Below the pieces are notes generated by a model, which saw only the letters and a list, made by a program, of their open reading frames with translations, was not told the origin of the DNA and did not search any database. 9,191 nucleotides of DNA. Source: Acidimicrobiales bacterium (lineage in GTDB: Bacteria; Actinomycetota; Acidimicrobiia; Acidimicrobiales; Palsa-688). The DNA lies in the NCBI GenBank assembly GCA_030039575.1, contig JASHVH010000323.1:1-9191 (forward strand). The letters are read 5' to 3'. The first letter of the stretch is position 1. Every line of letters starts with the position of its first letter. Made by a program: the position numbers and the translations under genes. Positions 1-5,369 of this stretch are shown one piece after another.

Positions 1-481
1 CCGCACAGCTAACGGGCACAGGCGAGAACACCGGAGCCTTAGCCGTCCCCCCGTCGCGAGCCAGGCAGTCGCCCTTTAGCGCCTCGGCCGTGGCTACGTC
101 GGCCTTGCTGGCGTGAGACGCCGGCCTGGTCGCCTGCCAGACCGCGATGGCAACCACGAACACCGCGATGAGCAAAGGCACCAGCCGGTAAGGAGAACGC
201 ATCGACGGCCGGCGGGACATGGCGTCCGCCGGCGGCCCGGCGGGGGCGGCTGCCGGAGCGGGTCTACGCCGACCTCCAGCGGCCCCGCCTTCGCGGCCGT
301 CACGCCAACCCGGGGGCAAGGGCGGCGCATCGGCGCCTGGAGCCCACTTCACCCACTGCCCGAGACCCTCGTTGAACCATGAAACGCGCCCGCCCGGCGT
401 ACGCCGCCAGCGCACGCCGCGGTGCACGGTTTCCTTGGCCGTCGCGCTGTCGACGCTGCCGTTACCACGGCCGGAGCTCAC
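1..481 (-). CDS. Membrane-anchored Trp-rich hypothetical protein (3' end beyond window)
   Basis: An open frame runs from a GTG at 481 to the left edge without a stop, giving 160 visible residues. The stop codon of the upstream glycosylase (495-497) lies in the same frame, so the protein cannot begin further upstream. Residues 25-55 form a Trp/Gly-rich segment (RGVRWRRTPGG, then WFNEGLGQWVKWAPG) ending in PPLPPGW. An Ala/Pro/Arg-rich linker (about 60-87) follows, then one hydrophobic span (about 98-116, LVPLLIAVFVVAIAVW). The exported part starts with GDCL (137-140) and a second Cys at 159. This layout recalls actinobacterial lipoprotein/septum-associated proteins with a GDC...V-x-C pattern, but I cannot name a family. 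It is the third gene after dut and the glycosylase, 13 nt downstream, with no obvious Shine-Dalgarno, which suggests translational coupling. Internal ATGs at 220 and 202 are alternative starts, but they would discard the conserved-looking Trp segment. Confidence 0.72.
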   Translation of the reverse strand, partial: MSSGRGNGSVDSATAKETVHRGVRWRRTPGGRVSWFNEGLGQWVKWAPGADAPPLPPGWRDGREGGAAGGRRRPAPAAAPAGPPADAMSRRPSMRSPYRLVPLLIAVFVVAIAVWQATRPASHASKADVATAEALKGDCLARDGGTAKAPVFSPVPVSCA

Positions 482-494
482 GTTAGGACTGAGT

Positions 495-1355
495 TCATTT
501 CAACAACTTGGACAGGCGGCGGTCGGCCAGGACCTTGCCGCCCGTCTGGCACTGCGGGCAGTACTGGAAGCTGCGGTTCGACAGGTAGACCTCCCTGACT
601 GCGCTGCCACACCGGGGACACGGCTGCCCAGCGCGGCCGTGCACAGCCATACCCGCTCGCTTGGCGTCCTTCAGTTCCTTGGCCGCCTGGCCCAGGCTGC
701 GGTCGACGGCCGAACGGAGGACCTGTGTCAGCGCTTCGTACAGCCGGGCGACCTCGTCGCCGTCCAGCCGGGAGGCCGTCTTGAAAGGCGACAACCTGGC
801 CGCCCACAGGATCTCGTCAGAGTAAGCGTTGCCCACCCCGGCCAGGGCGGACTGGTCCGCCAGGACGCTCTTCAGCTGCCCAGGAGCTTTGGACAGGACG
901 GTGGCAAGAGCGGCCTCGTCGAAGCCGGCGTCAAGTGGATCCGGCCCGAGCCGAGCGACCCCGTCTATGGCCGCGGGGTCGTTCACCACCCAAACCGCCA
1001 GCCTTTTTTCCGTCCCTTGTTCCGTCAGGTCGAACCCGGCCCCGCTCGACAGGCCGACCCGCAGCGCCAGAGGTCCCTTTCCGGGGCGGGCCCGCGCCGG
1101 CGGCGCCGGGTCGCGCCAATGCAGCCACCCCGCCCTGGCCAGGTGGGTAACGAGCCAGAGGTCGCCCGCTTGTATGCAGAGGTACTTGCCACGGCGTTGC
1201 GCCCCGGCCACGGTGTGGCCGACGAGGGCGTCGAGCGGAGGGGTGTACGTCTTCAGCGCCGATAATGAACCGAGCTCCGCTCGTTCTACGCTTGTGCCCC
1301 CAGCCTGTTCGCTCACGAACAGGGCCAGGGCTTCGACTTCGGGTAGTTCAGGCAC
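495..1355 (-). CDS. Fpg/Nei family DNA glycosylase (formamidopyrimidine-DNA glycosylase-like)
   Basis: This is a 286-aa base-excision-repair enzyme. The family removes oxidised bases and cleaves the abasic site through the N-terminal proline. Visible are PELPEVE directly after the initiator (Pro2 nucleophile, Glu3), the beta-hairpin lysine in RRGKYL (Lys57), the helix-two-turn-helix with GVGNAYSDEIL (174-183), and a C-terminal zinc finger with Cys246, Cys249, Cys266 and Cys269 plus the DNA-contacting Arg261 in NRSFQYC. The core VTHLARAGWLHW, the PGKGPLALRV segment and the ending ADRRLSKLLK match, from memory, a subfamily widespread in actinobacteria. Its substrate range may differ from classical MutM, so no gene symbol is given. 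The start is GTG at 1355, fixed by PELPEVE. It lies 18 nt downstream of the dut stop and 13 nt upstream of the next gene, so it is probably co-transcribed with dut; both limit mutagenic bases. Confidence 0.93.
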   Translation of the reverse strand: MPELPEVEALALFVSEQAGGTSVERAELGSLSALKTYTPPLDALVGHTVAGAQRRGKYLCIQAGDLWLVTHLARAGWLHWRDPAPPARARPGKGPLALRVGLSSGAGFDLTEQGTEKRLAVWVVNDPAAIDGVARLGPDPLDAGFDEAALATVLSKAPGQLKSVLADQSALAGVGNAYSDEILWAARLSPFKTASRLDGDEVARLYEALTQVLRSAVDRSLGQAAKELKDAKRAGMAVHGRAGQPCPRCGSAVREVYLSNRSFQYCPQCQTGGKVLADRRLSKLLK

Positions 1356-1373
1356 CGGCGTGCAACCCCGCTG

Positions 1374-1823
1374 CTACCGGCCACTGTGGCCGAAGCCGCC
1401 AAGGCCGCGCTCGGAACGGGGCAGCTCGTCGACCGCAACGAACTCGGCTCGGGCTACTGGCTTTACCACCAATTGCGCGATGCGGTCGCCCCGTCGGACC
1501 TCGTACGGTTTCGCGTCGGTATTGACCAGCAGGACCATGAGCTCGTCGCGATAACCGGCGTCGATCAGGCCCGGGGCGTTCAGTACCGTCACGCCGTGGC
1601 TCAACGCCAGGCCGCTGCGGGGCTGGACGAACCCTGCGTAGCCCTCGGGTATGGCCAGGGCCAGACCCGTAGGCACGAGCGCCCGGCCGCCGGCGGGCGG
1701 GATGGTCACGTCAGTGCGCGCCCGCAGGTCAGCCCCGGCATCGCCTGGGCGGGCGTAACCGGGCAACGGCAGCTCCTGGTCGAGCTGGCGCACTTCCACC
1801 TTTACGACGTCCTCGCCTACCAC
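1374..1823 (-). CDS. dut: Deoxyuridine 5'-triphosphate nucleotidohydrolase (dUTPase)
   Basis: Trimeric dUTPase, which hydrolyses dUTP to dUMP and pyrophosphate, keeping uracil out of DNA and supplying the dTMP precursor. All five family motifs are present (numbered from the chosen start): PGDAGADL (26-33), PRSGLA (68-73), GLIDAGYRDE (85-94, with Asp88 and Tyr91), RGDRIAQLV (111-119) and the C-terminal RGLGGFGHSG (139-148). The last has Ser where Thr is usual. The frame stays open far upstream across orn, so the start must be chosen. GTG at 1823 sits 7 nt behind TACCCT, the same leaderless geometry as four other genes here, and gives 149 aa. GTG at 1799 is the main alternative (141 aa, starting just before EVRQLDQELPLP); GAGG lies 11 nt in front of it. 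It heads the probable dut-glycosylase-membrane protein operon and diverges from orn. Confidence 0.93.
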   Translation of the reverse strand: MVGEDVVKVEVRQLDQELPLPGYARPGDAGADLRARTDVTIPPAGGRALVPTGLALAIPEGYAGFVQPRSGLALSHGVTVLNAPGLIDAGYRDELMVLLVNTDAKPYEVRRGDRIAQLVVKPVARAEFVAVDELPRSERGLGGFGHSGR

Positions 1824-1830
1824 ATGAGCC

Positions 1831-1836
1831 AGGGTA
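1831..1836 (-). promoter_or_regulatory. -10 element of dut, leaderless type
   Basis: On the minus strand TACCCT is followed by 7 nt and then GTG at 1823, the same TANNNT-to-start spacing as at orn, the AKR gene, the PPOX gene and ppgK. No good -35 hexamer is visible upstream. It supports starting dut at 1823 rather than 1799. Confidence 0.45.
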
Positions 1837-1911
1837 CTAGGGCCGCCAGACGTTGCCTTGGGCCCACCCTGGTCAGTTGACACCGGCCCAAAAGCGGCCT
1901 CGAGCCTGCAG

Positions 1912-1945
1912 AACCGGCTCGCCACGGTTACCGAGAGGCCCTCGG
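1912..1945. repeat. Two adjacent inverted repeats between the dut and orn promoters
   Basis: AACCG (1912-1916) and CGGTT (1925-1929) form one inverted repeat with an 8-nt gap. CCGAG (1931-1935) and CTCGG (1941-1945) form a second with a 5-nt gap. Both lie between the predicted -10 boxes of the divergent genes dut and orn, outside either transcript if those transcripts are leaderless, so a DNA operator is more likely than an RNA hairpin. Five-base arms are short and could be chance in GC-rich sequence. Confidence 0.3.
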
Positions 1946-1970
1946 GCGGCGCCACCCCTGCGCCGGCATA

Positions 1971-1976
1971 TAGAGT
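1971..1976 (+). promoter_or_regulatory. -10 element of orn, leaderless type
   Basis: TAGAGT fits TANNNT and is followed by CCCCAC and the GTG start at 1983. The overlapping TATAGA at 1969-1974 is an alternative register. A transcript starting at or next to the GTG would have no 5' leader, consistent with the absence of a Shine-Dalgarno. A -35 box is not evident. Confidence 0.6.
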
Positions 1977-1982
1977 CCCCAC

Positions 1983-2540
1983 GTGCTCGTTTGGATGGAC
2001 CTGGAGATGACGGGGCTCGACCCCCGGAAGGACATGATCGTCGAGATCGCCACGTTGGTGACAGACGACGACCTCGAGACGCTGGCCGAGGGGCCCGACC
2101 TGGTCATAGCCACACCTCAAGCGCTGCTGGAGTCCATGGACGAGGTCGTGCGGCAGATGCACGCGAGGAGCGGGCTGCTGGAGGCGATCGCGGCCTCCAC
2201 GGTGAGCCTCGACCAAGCGGCCAAGGAAACGCTCGACTTCATCTGCCAGCACGTCCCCGAGCCGGGGAAGGTACCCCTGTGCGGGAACTCGATCGGCACG
2301 GACAGGCGTTTCCTGGCCGCCTATATGCCCGAGCTGGAGGATTACCTTCACTACCGCTCTATCGACGTGTCCACCATAAAGGAGCTGGCCAGGCGCTGGT
2401 ACCCCGAAGCTTTCGCCGCAGCCCCCAAGAAGTCGGGCGCCCACCGCGCACTGGACGATGTCAAAGAGAGCGTCGAGGAATTGAAATATTGGCGGAGCAC
2501 CATCTTTCGCGAAAGATCTTCTTCCCCTTCCCCGAGTTGA
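1983..2540 (+). CDS. orn: Oligoribonuclease
   Basis: A 185-aa DEDDh 3'-5' exoribonuclease that finishes RNA decay by degrading 2-5-mers and, from what is known of the family, cleaves pGpG from c-di-GMP turnover. The start is GTG at 1983: VLVWMDLEMTGLDP aligns with the N-terminus of characterised oligoribonucleases. Catalytic residues are visible as Asp6 and Glu8 (MDLEM), Asp107 (GNSIGTDRRF), and His154 with Asp159 (HRALDD). YMPELEDYLHYRSIDVST and IKELARRWYP are strongly family-typical. The C-terminus ends in a Ser/Pro-rich tail (RERSSSPSPS) whose codons contain a 16-bp palindrome. It is transcribed divergently from dut, apparently from its own leaderless promoter. ATG at 1995 is an alternative start but would remove conserved residues, including part of the first beta-strand. 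Confidence 0.96.
   Translation: MLVWMDLEMTGLDPRKDMIVEIATLVTDDDLETLAEGPDLVIATPQALLESMDEVVRQMHARSGLLEAIAASTVSLDQAAKETLDFICQHVPEPGKVPLCGNSIGTDRRFLAAYMPELEDYLHYRSIDVSTIKELARRWYPEAFAAAPKKSGAHRALDDVKESVEELKYWRSTIFRERSSSPSPS
2502..2517. repeat. Perfect 16-bp palindrome at the 3' end of orn
   Basis: ATCTTTCGCGAAAGAT is a perfect palindrome with 8-bp half-sites inside the last codons of orn. It is AT-rich at its arms, unlike its surroundings, and lies about 20 nt upstream of a possible -35 element of the next gene. It could be an operator for the small protein gene, or a hairpin near the orn 3' end. A pyrimidine-rich tract (CTTCTTCCCCTTCCCC) follows but not a true U run, so it is a poor intrinsic terminator. 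Confidence 0.5.
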
Positions 2541-2564
2541 CGTGGCACCATGGGGGTGTAGACC
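2537..2564 (+). promoter_or_regulatory. Candidate promoter of the 103-aa protein gene
   Basis: TTGACG (2537-2542), overlapping the orn stop codon, is separated by 16 nt from TAGACC (2559-2564). The -35 is good and the -10 poor. Initiation near 2571 would give a leader of about 30 nt carrying the Shine-Dalgarno at 2590, so this gene would be leadered, unlike its neighbours. Confidence 0.35.
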
Positions 2565-2584
2565 GGTAACGCGAACTCACCGGT
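2562..2584. repeat. Paired ACCGGT sites, possible operator
   Basis: ACCGGT occurs at 2562-2567 and again at 2579-2584. Each copy is itself a palindrome, and the centres are 17 nt apart. AACG follows the first copy directly and the second after two extra bases, so the pair also reads as an imperfect direct repeat. It overlaps the predicted -10 and transcription start of the small protein gene, a plausible repressor site. Confidence 0.35.
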
Positions 2585-2589
2585 GTAAC

Positions 2590-2594
2590 GGAGG
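2590..2594 (+). promoter_or_regulatory. Ribosome-binding site that sets the start at 2600
   Basis: GGAGG lies 5 nt in front of ATG at 2600. A GTG at 2594 in the same frame overlaps this site and is therefore an unlikely start. Confidence 0.7.
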
Positions 2595-2599
2595 TGGAG

Positions 2600-2911
2600 A
2601 TGACCCGAGCGATGGACACTCCGTTCTTCGAAGATGCGCAGGGGCACCGTCGCCAAACCAGCCGCTCGACGCGCCACGCGGTTCGGAGCCACCTGCACGT
2701 CGCTCAGCACGACGAGGAGTCCCTCGATGAAGCTGTCCTGCCCGTCGTAGCCCACGACGTCGGCCGGAAAGCCTCGCCCAAGCCTAAGCAGGCGCCGGCG
2801 CCGGGCCACCGCGGTGGTTTCAAGGTGTGGAAGACCTCGTTCTGGAAACGGCGGAGCAGGTTATGGGCGGAACGTAACGCCGCCACAAGGGCGATCGCCG
2901 AGAACGAGTAG
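2600..2911 (+). CDS. Small basic hypothetical protein, 103 aa
   Basis: I do not recognise this protein. It has a clear start (ATG with GGAGG 5 nt upstream) and GC-rich third codon positions over most of its length, which favours it over the opposite-strand frames here. The N-terminus is polar (MTRAMDTPFFEDAQ). The middle is His/Asp/Glu-rich (HVAQHDEESLDEAVLPVVAHD), followed by a Lys/Pro linker (KASPKPKQAPAPGHRGG). The C-terminal 30 residues are basic and Trp-rich (FKVWKTSFWKRRSRLWAERN) and could form an amphipathic helix binding nucleic acid or membrane; that is inference. There is no signal peptide or membrane span. It sits between orn and an aldo/keto reductase with its own probable promoter and operator-like repeats, so it is unlikely to be a simple operon partner of either. 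Confidence 0.6.
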   Translation: MTRAMDTPFFEDAQGHRRQTSRSTRHAVRSHLHVAQHDEESLDEAVLPVVAHDVGRKASPKPKQAPAPGHRGGFKVWKTSFWKRRSRLWAERNAATRAIAENE

Positions 2912-3005
2912 TTCCAAAAGGCGCCAGCCGGCGCCCGGCTCCCGCTCGAGCCGCGATGGCGGCCAGGCCGACCCTGGCAATTACCTTTACGTGCCTCCAC
3001 AGCGG

Positions 3006-3011
3006 TAGCTT
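3006..3011 (+). promoter_or_regulatory. -10 element of the aldo/keto reductase gene, leaderless type
   Basis: TAGCTT is followed by CGGCCTC and ATG at 3019, a 7-nt spacing. There is no Shine-Dalgarno. TTACCT at 2981-2986 is a weak -35 candidate with a 19-nt spacer. Confidence 0.5.
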
Positions 3012-3018
3012 CGGCCTC

Positions 3019-4050
3019 ATGGAATACCGAACGCTAGGCCGCACCGGTGTACAGGTAAGCCCGCTTTGCTTAGGCGCAATGATGTTCGGCGCCTGGGGCA
3101 ACCCCGACCATGAGGAGTGTTCCCGGATAATCCAGCGGGCGATGGACGCAGGTATCAATTTCATCGACACCGCTGATGTTTATTCGGCCGGGGAATCTGA
3201 AGAAATAGTGGGCGATTTCTTAGCCCAAGCCGGGCCGGGCCGGCGTCAGGACATTGTGGTCGCCACCAAGTTCCACGGGCGGATGGGCGAGGGGCCCAAC
3301 CGGGAAGGGAACTCTCGTCGTTGGATAATTTCAGAATGCGAGGCCAGCCTGCGCCGCCTGAAGACGGACTATATAGACATTTACCAGATCCACCGTCCGA
3401 GCCCCGGCACCGACATCGACGACACCCTTTCAGCGCTGAGCGACCTCGTTCACACCGGGAAAATTCGGTATTTCGGGAGCTCGACGTTCCCGGCCTGGAT
3501 GGTAGTTGAGGCTCATTGTGTAGCCGAACGTCGTGGCCGCGAACGCCTCTCCACCGAGCAGCCTCCCTATTCGATGCTGGTCCGCGGGATCGAGGCCGAC
3601 CTCCTCCACGTGTGCCAGGACTATGGCATGGGGGTGATCACCTGGAGCCCGCTGGCGGGTGGCTGGCTCTCGGGCAACTTCGGGACGGGGAAGCAAAACC
3701 AGAGCCGGCGGGCGGACCGCCTCCCCGCCCGTTATGACATGGACGACCCCGCTAACAAGGCCAAGCTCGAAGCGGTCGACGAACTGGCCGAGCTGGCGGC
3801 CAAGACCGGCCACAGCCTGCCAGAGCTGGCGGTTGCGTTCGTACTGGCGCACCCGGGGGTGACCTCGGCCATAATCGGCCCTCGTACAATGGACCAGCTC
3901 ACCGGGGTGCTGGGGGCCGCGGAAATAACCTTGGACGACGGGATCCTGGACCGCATCGACGAGATCGTGCCTCCGGGCCGGGACCTCAACACAGCCGACA
4001 GTGGGTGGACGCCTCCCTGGGTGAGCGAGGCCGGCCTGCGACGCCGGTAA
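3019..4050 (+). CDS. Aldo/keto reductase
   Basis: A 343-aa NAD(P)H-dependent oxidoreductase of the AKR superfamily, close in pattern to YajO/YhdN-type bacterial members. The catalytic tetrad is complete: Asp50 and Tyr55 (FIDTADVY), Lys84 (VVATKFHG) and His125 (IYQIHRP). The N-terminus MEYRTLGRTGVQVSPLCLGA is the usual family beginning, and TWSPLAGGWLSG and the cofactor-proximal AIIGPRTMDQL are present towards the C-terminus. The length is normal. An in-frame ATG at 2956 would add 21 residues with no family resemblance; ATG at 3019 has the leaderless -10 box and is preferred. The physiological substrate cannot be read from sequence. The first third uses more AT-ending codons (TTA, TTT, ATA) than adjoining genes, a mild composition difference only. 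It has its own promoter, and the PPOX gene downstream has another. Confidence 0.94.
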   Translation: MEYRTLGRTGVQVSPLCLGAMMFGAWGNPDHEECSRIIQRAMDAGINFIDTADVYSAGESEEIVGDFLAQAGPGRRQDIVVATKFHGRMGEGPNREGNSRRWIISECEASLRRLKTDYIDIYQIHRPSPGTDIDDTLSALSDLVHTGKIRYFGSSTFPAWMVVEAHCVAERRGRERLSTEQPPYSMLVRGIEADLLHVCQDYGMGVITWSPLAGGWLSGNFGTGKQNQSRRADRLPARYDMDDPANKAKLEAVDELAELAAKTGHSLPELAVAFVLAHPGVTSAIIGPRTMDQLTGVLGAAEITLDDGILDRIDEIVPPGRDLNTADSGWTPPWVSEAGLRRR

Positions 4051-4054
4051 TACG

Positions 4055-4094
4055 AGAGGCCTGTAACGCGGGGCGGGCCTAATGCGGGAGGCCA
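4055..4094. repeat. Imperfect GGCCT...GCGGG repeat behind the AKR gene
   Basis: AGGCC and GGCCT can pair across a 14-nt loop, and the units GGCCTGTAACGCGGG and GGCCTAATGCGGG resemble each other as direct repeats. It may be a weak transcription-ending hairpin after the AKR gene. No T tract follows. Confidence 0.25.
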
Positions 4095-4124
4095 GACGTT
4101 TGCGGCTTTCGCGCTTGGCGCCAG

Positions 4125-4130
4125 TAGCCT
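4125..4130 (+). promoter_or_regulatory. -10 element of the PPOX gene, leaderless type
   Basis: TAGCCT is followed by CGTCGC and ATG at 4137, a 6-nt spacing, with no Shine-Dalgarno. TTGCGG at 4100-4105 is a weak -35 candidate (19-nt spacer). Confidence 0.55.
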
Positions 4131-4136
4131 CGTCGC

Positions 4137-4526
4137 ATGATCTACCCAGACGTCAAGGCCCTCGCCAAAGCCAAGAACTTCGCCGCCTTTACCACGTTGT
4201 TACCGGGCGGCCAACCGATGACGCATGTCATGTGGGTCGATGCCGATGACGAGCACATCCTGATAAACAGTGAACTTGGCCGCCAGAAAGTCCTGAACGT
4301 GACGAAAGACCCGCGGGTGACCGTGACGATTATCGACTCCGCCAGCCCGTACCGTTACGCCGAAGTACGTGGGATAGTCGTCGAACAGGTCACCGGGCCC
4401 CGAGCCCGGGCGCACATAGACGAGCTGAGCGAGAAGTACGTAGGCAAGCCTTATGACCCCAACGCCATAAAGACCGAGAGGGTCATGCTGGTGATCGACC
4501 CGAGACGGCAACGCGTCAACGGGTGA
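4137..4526 (+). CDS. PPOX-class F420-dependent-type oxidoreductase (Rv1155-like, FDOR-B)
   Basis: A 129-aa split beta-barrel protein of the pyridoxamine-phosphate-oxidase fold. Features typical of the small F420-binding group (TIGR03618/Rv1155-like) are FAAFTTLLPGGQPMTHVMWVDADDEHILINS (split at 15-45), GRQKVLNVTKDPRVTVTI (48-65), SPYRYAEVRGIVVE (70-83), then an IDELSEKYVGKPY helix and ERVMLVIDPRR. Known relatives bind deazaflavin F420 and transfer hydride to varied substrates; some bind other flavins. Whether this one uses F420 is inference from the subgroup. The length is normal and the start follows the leaderless box. It lies 86 nt after the AKR gene and 44 nt before ppgK, each with its own predicted promoter, so co-regulation is not implied. 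Confidence 0.88.
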   Translation: MIYPDVKALAKAKNFAAFTTLLPGGQPMTHVMWVDADDEHILINSELGRQKVLNVTKDPRVTVTIIDSASPYRYAEVRGIVVEQVTGPRARAHIDELSEKYVGKPYDPNAIKTERVMLVIDPRRQRVNG

Positions 4527-4558
4527 GGACCGAGGCCCACGAAAACTGGCTGCGCTAG

Positions 4559-4564
4559 TAAGAT
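4559..4564 (+). promoter_or_regulatory. -10 element of ppgK, leaderless type
   Basis: TAAGAT fits both TANNNT and, loosely, the general sigma-70 -10. It is followed by CGGGAC and GTG at 4571, a 6-nt spacing. No -35 is obvious. Confidence 0.6.
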
Positions 4565-4570
4565 CGGGAC

Positions 4571-5323
4571 GTGGCCGCGCTCGGCTTTGGGGTCGATATT
4601 GGGGGCTCGGGCATCAAGGGTGCCGTGGTCGACCTGGCGGTGGGCGGGCTGGCGACCGAGCGCTACAAGGTCCTCACCCCCAGACCGTCGACGCCCAAGG
4701 CCGTGGCCGACGTGGTAGCGGAAGTGGTGGGGCAGTTCGACTGGGAAGGGCCGGTGGGCTGCACGTTCCCTGCCGTTGTCCGAGACGGGGTGGCGCGAAC
4801 GGCGGCCAACGTTGACTCGAGCTGGATCGGCACCAACATCGAACAAGTCGTGGGCGCCGCCACCGGTCTGCCCGTAGTGGCGCTAAATGACGCCGACGCG
4901 GCGGGCATTGCAGAGGTCCGGTGGGGAGCGGCCAAGAACGTCCCGGGCTTGGTGATAGTCGTCACCCTGGGCACAGGTATCGGGACCGCCCTTTTCCACA
5001 ACGGGGCCCTGGTCCCGAACAGCGAACTGGGCCACCTCGAGCTCGACGGCGAGGACTACGAGCGCAAGGCTTCGGCAGGAGCGCGCGATCGCGAGGACCT
5101 CCCTTGGGACAAATGGGCCAAGCGCCTGCAGCGGTACTTTTCCGCCATTGAGGCTCTGTTATGGCCCGAGCTGTTCATCGTGGGCGGAGGGGTGAGCCGG
5201 CGGGCAGAGAAGTTCTTGCCGCTCCTGGAGCTGAACACTCCGATAGTCCCGGCCAAGCTGCAAAACGAAGCCGGCATCGCCGGCGCCGCCTACCTGGCCG
5301 CACAAGTGCCGAGGGTGGCTTAG
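4571..5323 (+). CDS. ppgK: Polyphosphate glucokinase
   Basis: A 250-aa ROK-fold kinase that makes glucose-6-phosphate from glucose using inorganic polyphosphate, often also ATP or GTP. The sequence tracks the mycobacterial enzyme almost throughout: phosphate-binding [11 protein letters not shown] (7-17), [13 protein letters not shown] (77-89), catalytic Asp107 in [22 protein letters not shown] (132-142), [17 protein letters not shown] (152-168, the polyphosphate-enzyme signature region), and [17 protein letters not shown] near the C-terminus. The length is as expected. GTG at 4571 is preferred because GFGVDIGG is the family N-terminus and the leaderless -10 box sits 6 nt upstream. It converges with the ABC exporter gene; the 46-nt gap shows no clear terminator. 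It would channel glucose into glycolysis or the pentose phosphate pathway while sparing ATP. Confidence 0.95.
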   Translation: MAALGFGVDIGGSGIKGAVVDLAVGGLATERYKVLTPRPSTPKAVADVVAEVVGQFDWEGPVGCTFPAVVRDGVARTAANVDSSWIGTNIEQVVGAATGLPVVALNDADAAGIAEVRWGAAKNVPGLVIVVTLGTGIGTALFHNGALVPNSELGHLELDGEDYERKASAGARDREDLPWDKWAKRLQRYFSAIEALLWPELFIVGGGVSRRAEKFLPLLELNTPIVPAKLQNEAGIAGAAYLAAQVPRVA

Positions 5324-5369
5324 AGATTTTCCTCAGGCGCTGACTTGGGTTTCGCGGGCCAGGTGAGGG

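Noticed and set aside
219..1265. 348-aa plus-strand open frame
   Set aside because: It lies antisense to the glycosylase and the left-edge gene, both well supported by motifs; its own translation is Arg/Pro/Gly-rich with no recognisable domain.
1386..1880. 164-aa plus-strand frame over dut
   Set aside because: Antisense shadow; dut shows all five motifs on the other strand.
1877..1882. Consensus TTGACA as the -35 box of orn
   Set aside because: No -10-like hexamer lies 16-19 nt downstream, and it is almost 90 nt from the predicted orn -10.
1824..2444. N-terminal extension of the dut frame across orn
   Set aside because: The open frame continues antisense through orn because of high GC; residues before the chosen start have no dUTPase similarity.
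2351..2809. 152-aa minus-strand frame opposite the orn 3' end and the small gene
   Set aside because: It overlaps the catalytic C-terminal part of orn and lacks a convincing ribosome-binding site; the plus-strand 103-aa frame has GGAGG at ideal spacing.
2956..3018. Upstream ATG extension of the aldo/keto reductase
   Set aside because: The 21 extra residues do not fit the family and would include the predicted -10 box; the standard N-terminus begins at 3019.
5324..5369. Terminator between ppgK and the ABC gene
   Set aside because: No stable inverted repeat followed by a T run could be found on either strand.
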